From Solen grandis (Eukaryota > Mollusca > Bivalvia > Adapedonta > Solenidae), in contig CM037792.1 in assembly GCA_021229015.1 (NCBI GenBank), positions 42,663,655 to 42,727,654 on the forward strand: DNA of 64,000 nt. The letters run 5' to 3'. This document shows, piece by piece, positions 11,259 through 23,170 of the stretch. Position 1 is the first letter of the stretch, and the number at the start of each line of letters is the position of its first letter. The notes under the pieces are model-generated. The model did no database searches and was not told where the DNA came from. It saw only the letters and a list, made by a program, of their open reading frames with translations. A program made the position numbers and the translations under genes.

Positions 11259-12317
11259 AGAAAAATGCATATCCAGGGCTGACTGCTAAACTATTATATC
11301 TTTTCCTATTCTGAAAAGAACAACAGTTTTGCAGTTAGTCCTCACTAGGTTCACCTATTTTCACAAATCTCTCCCAAAATGCAACACAAAATATCAGACA
11401 AAAAACACTACTCTAGAAACCATTCAGAAAAGTCAACTGAAAACTTTTATTTATCTGTATACATCATGAGTTAAAATAATTTTGTTTTTATTATTATCCC
11501 TGCAGGTACCTCAGAACAGTTGTTAACTTTGGAGTCTTAAAAAGAAAATTGGATAAATTCTGACTGACTTTTTAATCCTGTCAAGTCTCATGCAATCAGG
11601 ACAGGAATCATGCTCTCCCCATATCCCTTAAAAAATTAAAAATTCAAACCTCAAAATCCTATGGGAATACATGATAATGAATCTAAATATTAGCACAACC
11701 CATTTCCTGTTGTTAAAAAGATTTTTTTCCACTCATGACTCACAACAGCAGTCGACACGATAATGGTGTCCTGAAATCCCGACGACAAAAAAGAAAGGGA
11801 TTGGCATTCCATATGTTCACTAATTGAACAGCTACATTTGTTGTATACCGATGTACATGTACTCATCTTCAGTAAACATTTTTATTAGTAAATGTCTTTG
11901 ATAAATCACAACTTTTCACCCAATGGTTATGCGATGAAAGCTGTCATATATGATGACGATGATGCAACAGCACTCTTTATTTTTTAGAAGAAACCCCTGA
12001 ATTTTGAGGCGGGTGTTCTTTTAGAATACATGGCTGAAAGGTTTGTGTCAAACACTGCACAGGCAGTATCTTAAACACCAACTTTATTTGGGATTGGGGG
12101 GGGGGAGGGGGGCTATATATACTTTTAGTATGTTTGCCGTCCACTTGTTTGATCATAGGTCACGCTTTGCATTTCAGCTTTTTTTCTACATGATCTTCAT
12201 GAAACTTGGTACACATGCACATTATGATATAAACTATCTAATATATAATTATATGCAACATAATGACTGTTGTGACCTATATTTTATGGTTGGATGAACA
12301 TGGTTTACCTTTTGCAT
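11259..12317. other. No gene recognised; G run at 12085-12113
   Basis: Ordinary AT-rich sequence. A G-rich stretch at about 12085-12113 (runs of 4, 10 and 6 G) could form a quadruplex on the plus strand. The 84-aa frame at 12043-12297 shows no domain. Confidence 0.5.
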
Positions 12318-12321
12318 TTAA

Positions 12322-12519
12322 CCATTTACCTCATGAATATTCATGAAAAAATTGATGATGAATATTCATTAACTTAAAATGGTATATCGAATCATGAGTT
12401 CTTTTCTTTTTTTTGCAATATTGCAAGAGCAAACAGAGGAGACAACTCCTATCTACTGGCTGATCTAGGTCTGCTCTGTTTGCCAATGCGTCAAAATTAA
12501 GTGTGTATGAGGTAAAGGG
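12322..12519 (+). mobile_element. TTAA MITE family 2, copy 2 (best ends)
   Basis: Flanked by TTAA on both sides (12318-12321, 12520-12523). The ends are CCATTTACCTCAT and ATGAGGTAAAGGG. The palindrome ATGAATATTCAT lies just inside the left end and is repeated nearby as TGAATATTCATT. At 198 bp it is non-coding. TTAA duplication plus CC-starting ends fit the piggyBac superfamily. Confidence 0.75.
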
Positions 12520-12888
12520 TTAAGCTTTTTATTCTATGAGGATGACTTCACATCATCTTGAAACTTGGTACAAATGGACATCATGATACAAACTTTTAAA
12601 GATACAATCAATTATCTGGTTCTGACCAACATATGCCAATAGGGCAATACTGTTTCAGAGATGTAAACTAGGTCAGCCATTGTTCATGTGATCATTTATC
12701 CCATTGAAGCCGTTGGTTAAGATAATTTGAATAAATTATTCTGTAAATATTGGAAAGGCCCATCATGATTATTATCTCACTATGTGATATAGATGTTCCT
12801 TACAGTGGAATGATTCCATTTGTTTCAAAATGTGTAAAACAAAATCATACTGGTATATTATCTTTGCTTGATACTCAAGTTAGAAGGG

Positions 12889-13155
12889 GGGCTTCCGTGG
12901 CCCAGAGGGTAAAGTCGCTGACTTTTACACTTACTTAGCCGCGTGGGTTCTAATCCCGGCAGGGTCATTCGGATTTTCATGTAAGGAAGCCTTTCAGCTG
13001 GCTTGCGGTAGGTCAGTGGTTCTACCCGGATGCCTCCATGCATTTGGGGTCTTCCTCCACCTGTAATTAGCTGGACGTCGCTATATGAATGAAATATTGT
13101 CAGGACGACGGTAAACTCAAATAGTCGAGTCAAAGACACCAAAGGATATTTCAAG
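12889..13155 (+). mobile_element. tRNA-derived SINE (family 2) with perfect 14-bp TSD
   Basis: The head 'gcttccgtggcccagagggt' carries an A-box-like segment, and the B box (GGTTCTAATCCC) is at 12946-12957. The body 'cattcggattttcatgtaaggaagcc' follows, then a tail 'gctatatgaatgaaatattgtc..gacggtaaactcaaat'. The identical 14 bp TCAAGTTAGAAGGG flank it at 12875-12888 and 13156-13169. Other copies lie at 39779 and 44926. The antisense 98-aa open frame is incidental. Confidence 0.85.
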
Positions 13156-13159
13156 TCAA

Positions 13160-15700
13160 GTTAGAAGGGTATGGTAGATCACAATGTCAGGATGATGTGG
13201 GTTGGCGTGATTTGTGGAAATATGCCACTTTTCTATGACATGATACTGCATTGAGGAAACATTCTAATCTTTATTTTGTAAACCTGCAGACTACCACTGC
13301 AAAACCTTATTTCAGAGAAGTGTTGATTGAATGGTGGAAAATGGAAAAAATGTGTATTTAAAGGATTACTTAAGACTCATTTCAAATTCACCTCATGGAA
13401 CATCAGAAGTCTGAAACCTTTCGTGATGAATAAGCCTACAATCAGTATGAGTCAATGTCAAACAGAGGCCTTCTCTGTTGCATGCATGCAGTTTAGGGAT
13501 ATTGATTTGAAAGTGGTGCTGCAGACTAGATTACTGATCGAGGATAAAAGTTAGCTTGCTGTGAGCTCCACGGGGAGTTTTGAAAGCTTAAATCAATTAA
13601 AGAGGAGAGGCAGTTTTTACATTGGAGAAAGCTATAATTATTTGTCAGGATACAATGATAGGAGATCAGGGCAGGTTACAGTCAGGGTATGTGTAGGGAT
13701 TTTGAGGACTATTGACTGAACAACATGTCATTGTCATGTAAAGATAACCGCTGATTATCTCACCATCTGTTCGTTTTTAGACACTCGTCAAAGACAGGAT
13801 GTATGATGGATTCACCTGCAGAGGCTGGGCAGGTGGGTGGGCGATGTCCACTGATGTTTTCTGCTCTCTAACTCAAACAAACATGAATCGATCTTCGTCA
13901 AACTTGGTCACAATGTATATGAGCACAATATCTCTGTTACTTTCCATAACTTGTTCCAGACACTCTAGAGTTATGGCCTGTGAATTGATGAACAATGGTT
14001 AAATTAACAGTGTCCGTAATCTAACTCTAACAAACATGAACTGATCTTTACCAAACTTGGTCACAATGTATATGGGCACAATATCTTGGTTACTTTCCAT
14101 AACCAGCCAGATTATTCCAGACACTCCTGAGAAATGGTCCTAGAATTGATGAAAAATGGTTAAATTAACAGTGTCCGTGATTTAACTCTAACAAACATGA
14201 ACTGATCTTTACCAAACCCTGTCACAATGTATATGGGCACAATCTCTCTTCCTTTCAATAACCAGCCAGATTGTGCCAGACACTCCAGAGTAATGGCCCT
14301 TGAATTGATGAACAAGGGTTAAATTAAAAGTGTCCGCTCTCTAACACTAACAAACCTAAACTGATCTTTACCAAACTTTGTCACATTGTATATGGGCACA
14401 ATATCTCTCTTCCTTTCAATTACCAGCCTGAATGTCCTAGATTCTTTGGAGTTATATATTGGCCCTTGAATTGATGAAAAATTGCTAAATTAACAGTGTC
14501 TATATACTCTAACTCGAACAGATATGAACCGATCTGTACCAAACTTTTCACAATATGTATAGGCACAATATCTCAACCAGGTTCGGTAACCAGCCTGAAT
14601 GCCCAATACACTTAAGAGTTATGGCCCTTGAATTGATAAAAAATATATTAATACTGTCCGTTCTCTAACTGTAACAAACACAAACCAATATTGGCACAGT
14701 TTTCCAATCGAGTTTGAAAACCAGTCAGAAATTCCCAGACACTGCAGAGTTATGACCCTTGAATTGATAAAATTGCAGGACAGGCATATTTTGCGATAAC
14801 CATCACTCTTGTTATGCTTTGCCATTCAAATATCAAATGGTGAAAGGGCATTAAGGGGCATTAACCCGTGATGTCTGTTTGTGAATTTTTTGTTACAGAT
14901 CAATAATTTTGGTTACTATCCACTAAATGTTGACAGAGTTATGGCCCTTTCTTGAGATATTTTAAGGCTGAATTTCAGTGTCTGCTGTATAACTTTTAAA
15001 GGATTTGATGTTTTTGCTTCATATTTGGCTTGTAAGTGTATTCTAATATGAAAAAAAAAAAAGACGGAGTGATATAGCAGTGCTCCAGCTAGGATTTGAA
15101 AAGGGCTGGGTGGTGGTGCCTAAAAGGGCACTTTGAGGCGCATAGAGCCGAATGGGGGAGGGGCGGGGGGGCAAGAAAATTGTTTAAGTTCAAACCCTTG
15201 AAAAGCCATCTCCTGCATTTTCAGACAATACATTTTGTTTTACAGCAGCTCCAGATTCAGACAGTTATGTAGATCAGTGGTCCATTTATATCTTCTTAAA
15301 CAGACAAAATTTCAACATTTTTTTTCTATTTCAGATCTTATTTATGTGGAGATTTGAACAGTTATCTGGAAATATTTGTGCAGAATCTTTTAAAAATCAA
15401 ATTTGCATCAACTTCTTGGATTACAAATCTTCATTTCAAGTTATCAATAAAAACATTTCAATTTCATATAGCCTAAAGAACAATAAAATTGAGGATCCAA
15501 GGCTCTTCCCTCAGAATATTGTGAAAATCCCCCATTTTTTTCATATGTACATTAATTAATGCACACCATATATATAAGAGGTTTTATATTGATGACTATG
15601 CTATCACATTATTATTATATGAAAAAGGCATGGTAAATTCACCAAAAAGGACAGGTTTACATACAATTTGGAGGTTGGAAGAAAAAAAAAATATTTCTAA
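13160..15700. repeat. Duplicated segment, clean copy
   Basis: This segment recurs in shortened, degraded form at about 17280-19230, in the same order and orientation. Matching anchors include 'gaagggtatgg', 'gttttgaaagctt', 'gggattttgag', 'ccatctgtt', 'gcatagagcc/gaggccat', 'catttcatatagcctaaa' and 'ggaggttggaag' followed by an A run. It contains the tandem array at 13865-14800. No gene was recognised in it. Confidence 0.7.
13865..14800 (+). repeat. Degenerate tandem repeat, about 155-bp unit, six copies
   Basis: Units start near 13865, 14018, 14178, 14336, 14508 and 14662. Each carries 'ctaacaaacatgaac.gatctt.accaaactt.gtcaca', 'tatgggcacaatatctc', 'ttactttccataaccagcc' and 'gagttatggcccttgaattgatgaa'. 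Divergence between units is high, so the array is old. The 67-aa frame at 13799-14002 crosses the first unit and is not a gene. Confidence 0.75.
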
Positions 15701-15749
15701 ATCCTAATATTTTCAGAAAATATAATGATATTCCGAATTAATTTTTTTT

Positions 15750-16980
15750 TTAAATAATGCTTTTTTTTCTCTTTATTACCCCCCCCAAAACTTAAATAAA
15801 ACATATTAAAGTAATAAAAAGTCACCTTTAAAATTTCAAAAATTTTTAAAAAAATTTCTTTTAAAAGTTTTTTATCAATCTTTTTGGTTTTAAAAATACA
15901 AATTTTTTTTGCCCTTTTTATTTAATTTTAGAGAATTGTTTCAAGGTGAAAATTTTTATCATTCTCGTTTTTAGGGCGTGAAACAATTTTTTTCAAACAC
16001 CCCAAAAAAAAAAAACCCCGCTTAAACAAAATTTTAATAAAAAACCTTGGAGGAATGTTCCTTTGGGTAGTCCAAAAAAATTGAAAAATAAATTTCCCTT
16101 TGGAAAAACCCGGGTTGCCATGAAAAACAAAAAGAAAAATAATTTAAAAATTTTTTAAAAAAATCAATTTCAAAAATACGGGCCAGATTTAAAATTTTAA
16201 AAAACAGATGTTTTGGGGCCCGAACCCCTCTCCCAAAAGGGTTTTTTAAAATTTTTTTTGGATAAAAAAAAAAACTTTGGGGCCCCCCACGTTTTTTTTT
16301 GGGGCCCTTAAAAATTTAATAAAAAAACCCTTTAAAACAACTCCTCTGAAACAACGGAAAAAGAAATTAAAAATTAAAATTCCAGGGGGCAATTTTCCTT
16401 TTATTTTATGGGGAAAATTTTACAGGGCCTCCCAAAAATTTTTTTCCAAAATTTAAAATTTTTTAATACAAAATTTTTCCGGGAAACCTTTTACCCAGGA
16501 ACCGTTTCCGGGGAAAAAAAAAAGGGCCCTTTTTTAATTGTTTTTAAAACAAGAAAAAATAGTAGGGTTTCTTAACCATCCCCCCCTGGAAGAAACAGGT
16601 TTTAATTAAAAGAAGTTTTTTAAATTCCTTTTAAAAACCCCCCATGGCCCTTTAAAATTTTAAATTTTAAAAATTTTTAAATTTTTGCAAAGAAAATTTT
16701 CGGGGAAAAGTAAAGATAAACCCCAACCCAAACAAAAAAGGTTTTTAAAACTTTTTTCAATTTTTAAACCCCAAAGATTTTCCCAAAAATTAAAATCAAA
16801 AAAAGTTTTAATTTTTTTTAGCAGAATCCCAAATTTAAAAAAATTTAAAAATTTTAAAAATTGGCTTTTTTTCCCAATTCAAAAACTTTCCCCGGGTCCT
16901 TTTTACTTTCACAAAAAAATTAAAAACTTAACCCCAAAAATTTAAAGGTTTTTGGGTTTTTTGTTATTTTTTTCCTCAAA
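15750..16980 (+). repeat. Corrupted AGCTCACC element sequence
   Basis: Homopolymer-rich text, but recognisable words remain in AGCTCACC order. Examples are 'ggaatgttcctttgggtagtcc' near 16052, 'gggttgccatgaaaaac' near 16112, 'gggccagattt' near 16180, 'cagatgtt' near 16205 and 'aacaactcctctgaaacaac' near 16338. The clean equivalents are at 23340-23600. Blocks such as runs of C, G, A and T of similar length are unlike ordinary mutational decay. The 86-aa Lys/Phe-rich frame at 16685-16945 is not a gene. Confidence 0.55.
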
Positions 16981-17279
16981 CAATCTCACAAATGGTAGCC
17001 ATGATGACCTTTTTGGTTTCATAGCAACGGTTTGGGGAAAGCCCCCCATTTGTGTACTCAAACTTCCGGATTTTTTTTTAAAACCTTGACAGAGGTTAAA
17101 GTTGTTTTCATTTTGACCTTTAAAATAATCCCTGAAGTCATTGGGAAACTTTCTGAAAACTCAGAGGCGGGGATCCGTTTTACACGGATGCTCCAGAGGG
17201 CTGTTCCCATTTGAGGATGAATGATAAGGTTGGGACACGTAAATAAATTTAGGTCTAAGAACCAGATTATCAATCAATT

Positions 17280-19230
17280 TGGAAGGGTATGGTCACAATG
17301 TCATTGGGTTTTGACGTGATTTTGAATTCTGCGCCCTTTTCTATGACCTGAAGCATGGGGAAAATTTAATTTTAAATTTTGTTTAAAGAGACTAAGAAAA
17401 CCTTTTTAGTCAAGGCTTTTTTGTGATAAATATGGAAAAGGTACTGACCCATTTAAATTTCCTTCCCAGTTTGCTCTCCAAAACCCATTCAGTATAATAA
17501 TGCCAAATCTATACAAGTCAACAAAAGGCTTCTCTATTCATGGCTTTTACGCAGTATAGTTTAAAGTTGTCTGGCATCACTTTCCCTGTATCAGGATAAT
17601 ATTGCGAAGAGGGGAAAGTTTTGAAAGCTTTTTTCAATTAACCAGAAACATTTCTCCCATGGAGGAAGAAAGTAAATATTTGCAGAAACAAAAGCACAGG
17701 GAGTCATTTGTGAGGGATTTTGAGCATTACTGTACAAGTGGTCATGAATGTAACCGCTTTATTCACCATCTTGTTTTTAACAAAAACAAAAGGGTCACCT
17801 GCAAGTCGGCAGCATGTAATATTCCTTCAACTCAAACCAGAATCGATTCTAAACAACATAAAGCAAATGTTACCAATTTTTAACCCTATTTCCTTTATGA
17901 TGACCCCAATGAAAAACCCCCATGTGAATCAGCTTAAAAACCAAAAATCACCAACTTGCCAAAGTAATCCAATGCTTGGTTCTTTCATGCCAGTTTTCCT
18001 GCTCTCAGTGGTCCTGAAATAAAAAGGTTAAATTAACATTGTGGTTTTAAGTTTACAGTGATTTTACTTAAATGATCAAGCTTTATTTGAAAACCAGCAG
18101 ATGTGCGATCCAAAATGGCCTTAATTTGATGAAACGGGTTAAACAGAAAAGTGTTAAACACTAACAAACATAAATGCTTTACCAAAGAATTTGGTTAATT
18201 TTGTTTCCGATGTTTATTTTTAATTACGGGCCAAATGTCCTAGGAATTCGCAGTATTTCCCATGAATTGAAATGGAAAAATTAAAAGATAAATTTAAAGT
18301 TCTATTACTCAAAACCAAAATTGAAACATGTACAAATTTTAAATTTTATGGCATATTAAGCTTTACAGTGAATCCAAAACAAAATTTAATTTAAAATTAT
18401 TTTCCAGATTTTGAGTATTAAAAAAAACCAATTTCACATTTTTTTCCCGAGTTAATGTTCCCTAAATGCAGAGTAAGCCTAATGGTGGGTACGGGAATTT
18501 TTTGAGACTAACCTCACTTTGTATGTTTTTAATTAAAGGTAACAGGGCATCAAGCATTAACGTGATGTGGTAAAATTGTTAAGATTAATTTTGGTTACTA
18601 CCCCACTTAAATTAATTATGGCCTTTAAATGCTTAAGACTGACTTCAGTGTCTGCTGTTGTCTTTTAAGTTTATGGTTTTGCTTAAATTTGGCTTGTATA
18701 GGTCTTTCTCAAGAAAAAAAGGGGTGATTTTCTAGTGGGTTTTACCCACGGTGTTCCTTTAAAAGCACTTATGAGGCCATGATCAAAATCAAGAGAATTG
18801 TTTAAGTAACTTTAAAAAGATTTGAAATTTCAGACATCCATTGTTTAAGGGAATTAACTTAGTAATAGTTAATACTGGTAAAGGAATAAAAAATTTTTTC
18901 TAAATGTTTTATGGTGGTTAAGTTGGATATTGTGCAAATTTTTAATAAAAATATTTCCATATTTCTTATTACAATCTTCATTTCAAATACAGAAAAACTT
19001 AATTCAACCAAATAATTTGAACCTCATTTCATTTCATATAGCCTAAAAGACAATAAATTAACTCCAAGCCTTCCCTGATATTGTTGAAATCAGTTTTTTA
19101 TTGCTTATTTGCTGCTCCTAAAGAGGTTGATATATTGAGACTATGTAATAAAATTTATTAAGGTAAAACATGGTTTCCCAGACAGGTTTAATACCTATTG
19201 GAGGTTGGAAGAAAAAAAAAATGTTTAAAA
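17280..19230. repeat. Duplicated segment, degraded and shortened copy
   Basis: Collinear with 13160-15700 but about 23% shorter, with many small deletions and longer homopolymers. The family 2 SINE present just before the clean copy is absent here: the junction reads TCAATTTGGAAGGG where the SINE target is TCAAGTTAGAAGGG. Short frames at 17602-17883 and 17720-18022 overlap in different frames and have no domain. Confidence 0.65.
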
Positions 19231-21435
19231 ATCCTTAATAAAAGAAATAAATGCATATCACCTGAATTTAATTTCTTTTTGTAACATTCTGTAATACTTA
19301 CTAAAAACCCTAAAGGAGTGTTTCCCTTTACATGGATTTTTTACAATACAGAAAATATTTTTAGTAATTAAATTGGTTGGAGCGGTGAAACGTTTTTCTT
19401 TTGGCTGTTTTTGATTTTAATTTAAAGGCCATTCTGTTTCTCCTTTTTAAATCATTTAAGATTTTAATGCTTAATGTGAAAATTAAATTTTTTTTTTAAT
19501 AAAAATTTTTTTTAAAAACATTGGGAAATCGGTATACCCACCATTATTGATATACTGAAATAAGAGTACCCTTTAAATAACAATAATGTGTAAATTATTT
19601 AAATTTTTTATCAATTTTTAGTCTTTTTTAAAACACTAGACACAAGCTTTTTGACCTTTTTCAGGAGAAGTGCACTGGGGCTGTACCCCCTTGTCATGTG
19701 TGTCTACAACATGATAAGCTTCTTGAAGCTGGCTAATTGGTTTAAAAATTGGCAGGTGTATTTACTGTCAGTTGGCTAAATTAAATTTGTTAAACCTTTA
19801 AGGGCAAACCAAAAAAAATATCCTAAACTTTAAATCTCTCCTCAAAATACTGCCGAAAAATATTTGGGACTGACCTTCGGTCAAACATCTCCACAGGGTG
19901 CTAAAATTATTCACGATCCGAAAAAATGGGCCATCTGCTTATGGCTTAATGTCTATAAGTGAAGCCTAAACCACTCTCTATCGACAGAAGATATCGGGGG
20001 TTTTCCATTTTAAGGGAAAACTTTACATCATCTCCTTTAAAACTCCCCCTTTAACAATTTGTATACGACTGATGTTCCTTGGGCTATACAAAGGTCCAGT
20101 CTGGCCCTCTTTTTTAAATTTGTTGTAAAAAGATTATCAGTAAGCATACCTGGAAGTCTGAATTTATGATTTTTTAATGCTATTGAACTTATGAGGAAAA
20201 ATAAATAAGATAAAGATTTGACCAGTATTGATAGGTCATGGAAGAGAGTCAAATTTACAAAAGTAATAATAGAAAGGTTATCCAACATTTAACTAAACCA
20301 CAAATAATTTATTTGTCCTGGCTGTAAAATTGATATGCAAAAAAAATATGTTATGCCAAATTAGGCTATCTTTTTCGTTTTGTAAATCTTTTATTTTCAC
20401 TTCAAAAATCCAGGTAAATTTGGGAGTTTTTTACTAAAAAAAAATTTTCCTCACAAACCAATTTCCAATATGAAAATCATCCCCAAGCTGCCCCAAAGTG
20501 TCAATAATTCAGTTTAATGTTTTTGGTTCCAGCAGACAGCAATAAGGAAAAGTTTGCAATTTCACAGGGACAAAATTCACCAACAAATCAATTTTCCTCC
20601 CAAAAGCTCAAAAAACACCTTTTTAAGTACCTTTTTGGGCCATGGAAACCAAAGTTTCAAAAATTTCCCCCTGGGGGGGGCTAATTGCCAAATTAAAACT
20701 TTTTTGGGAAAACCTGTTCTTTATAATGGAAAAAAAACCAAACCCTGTCTTTTTGTAAATTAAATACACTTAAAATTTTTACGCAATAGGGGTTTATTAC
20801 CAATTCCTTTTTAAATTTTTCAAAATATAAACCCATCAAAGGGCATAACAATTTTTGTAATTAGGAACATTATTGCTTTAAATAAAACCCCTAAAAATTC
20901 AAATTAAGCAGGTTTTTGGGCATCTCACAAGAAATTTTTTTTTCTTTTGATTATTTTATACAAAAATAATTTTTTTGATTGGTTCTTTTCCAACAGTAGT
21001 TAAAAATTATTTCTTGTTATTTTCTTATCGTTGCCCAGCTCATAAATCAAATTTTTTACACCTGTTTTGTTTTTATGTTCAAAAAAAATTCATTGGTTTT
21101 ATCTTATTTTACCAAATAAAATCGTTTTTTAAATTACAGTTTTTTATTTACCCATATACCATACACAAATCATAAAAGTTTTAACATATACACACAAAGA
21201 AAAACCCCACACACTATGAAAATGTTTTATTCCCCCGAAATATTGTGGAAGGGATGAAAACTCCCCGTTAAATCCCTGGTCTTCCTCAACGTTTTGAAAG
21301 AATAAACAAATTGCACCCTTATATTTTTTAACTTGACTACGAAAAATATGAAATTTGTATACCCAAGGGTTTTCTTTTTCAGCTTTTTTTTGGGTTTAAA
21401 TTTTGCATGCAAGTTAATTCAAACTTATTCCAAAA
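19231..21435. other. Probable low-quality consensus, no gene recognised
   Basis: Continues the degraded style of the preceding copy: homopolymer stretches and frequent TTTAAA/AAAATT. Fragments near 19875-19930 ('gctaaaattattcacgatccgaaaaaatggg') and 20070 ('gatgttccttggg') match AGCTCACC modules. No open frame has domain or splice support. Confidence 0.5.
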
Positions 21436-22700
21436 CCATTTATGGGATTATTGAAGTTAAAAATATTTAGGGATCAGCAAAAGGGGAAACTCTTGCTGAA
21501 TTTAATGAAATTAAAGGCCCCCTTTTTAAAAAAATTTTTGGTTAAAAATTTTGCACAAAAAAAAATTTGGTTAAAATTTCATGCAAGACTTCAGCTTGTA
21601 TCCAAATTTCATTCATTATTGACGAAGTTAAAAAAATGTTTAAGGGCACAGAAAACCAAGATAGAAACTCTTGATAATTATTTAAAATTAACCCCTTTTT
21701 TTTTTAGAAATTTTGGTTTAAGTTTTTGAAAAAAGTCCTTCAGCTTATATCTCCGTTTCCCGGGGTGAAATATTTGAAACATTTTAATACTTAAGGGTTC
21801 ATTACTAAAACTCAAAACATTTTAGGGGGATTAATAACAAGGTTTTAAAATTTTTTTTGCTTCTATTTGAAAAATATGAAGATTGTGTCGCCTGGTTGGC
21901 AGGGGGCTTTTGGTTAAAGTTTTTCGTCAGTTACTACAATCTAAAAACCTTTTGGATGACTTTAAAGTTTTTGTTCGGGGCTCGACAACCAAAGGAAAAT
22001 AACTTTGACAGAATTTAAGGAATTATGGCCCCCTTTAAAAAAATTTTGTTAAAAATTTAGCAAAAAAAAAATTTTTGGGTTTAAAAATTTTGCAGCAAGC
22101 TACACTATTTTTTTCAAATTCTTATTCTTAAATTTTGAATAAGTTTTTGGATCAGAAATAAGGTGAAACTCTTGGTAAATATATTCTTATGGGCCCTTTT
22201 TTTTTTGAAATTTTGGTTAAAGTTTTTATGCAAGGTATTTCATTCTAATACTCATTTTCCAAAGGGATGGGGATTTGAAACATTTTAATAAAAGTTAAGG
22301 GGATCTTTCTTTCAAGGATAACTCTTGAAAGGATATTTTTAAAATTTGGGGCCCCTTTTCTTGAAATTTTGGTTTAAGTTTCAGCATGTTACTTTCATGG
22401 AATTCATAACCCGATGGGGGTTTATTTGAAAATCTTTAATAGGGTTTAAAGTAATACATCAAGGTAATAACTTTTTAGGAAAAAAAAAGTTTGGCCCCCT
22501 TTTTTTAAATTAAAATTTTTTTAAAATTTTGCATCAAGTAATTTAGCTTTTTTAAATCGGCATTTTTATTTTTTTGAAAAATTTTAATATGTTTAGGGGT
22601 TCTACAAAAAAAGAAGAAACACTTGATGGGAATAAAATTAAAAATTTTAACCCCCTTTAATTTGAAATTTGTTAAATTTTTTTCATTCCAGCAAAACCAG
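21436..22700. repeat. Degenerate tandem modules, about 150-300 bp, degraded
   Basis: The words 'ggccccctttt', 'gaaattttggttaaagttttgcatgcaag' and 'ggggatttgaaacattttaa' recur at about 21510, 21700, 22025, 22190, 22350, 22490 and 22655. Sequence quality improves from about 22700 onward. The 95-aa frame at 21442-21729 is repeat-derived. Confidence 0.45.
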
Positions 22701-23168
22701 CTAAATTTAGAAATTGCTTGTGGAATTGACTAGAAAGTTAAGGTGTGTCTTCATAGGGCATCAGAAAACTAAGGAGGATAACTTTTGGACTGATGCACTG
22801 GATGGACTGGCCCTTTTCTAACTTGTGCTTATGTCTCAGTAACTAGGCATGGGATTGATTTTAGACGTCAGAAAAATATTAAGGGGTATCAGACTATCAA
22901 GGTATATCATTTTTGACTATTATTATGTACAGGGTTTGTGAAGGGCAAGAATTGAAATAGATTTCATTTGATTTACCAACAAGCATTTTGAATAGTTGAG
23001 CGTGCTGTCCTCTGACAGCTCCTGTTTTAAATTATGGCACTTGGAAAATATTTGATAGTGTATTTCTGTAATAAAATTTATTGTGATTTTGGACATTCAT
23101 GTCATATTGACTTACGGTATCTAAATGTTAGGATGCATGTAATTTTTTTTAATTTTTTTTTGTTGTTT
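22701..23168. other. No feature recognised
   Basis: Clean sequence returns here. Up to about 22900 it looks like the last unit of the preceding repeat. A T run at 23142-23170 leads into the next element. Confidence 0.45.
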
Positions 23169-23170
23169 TT

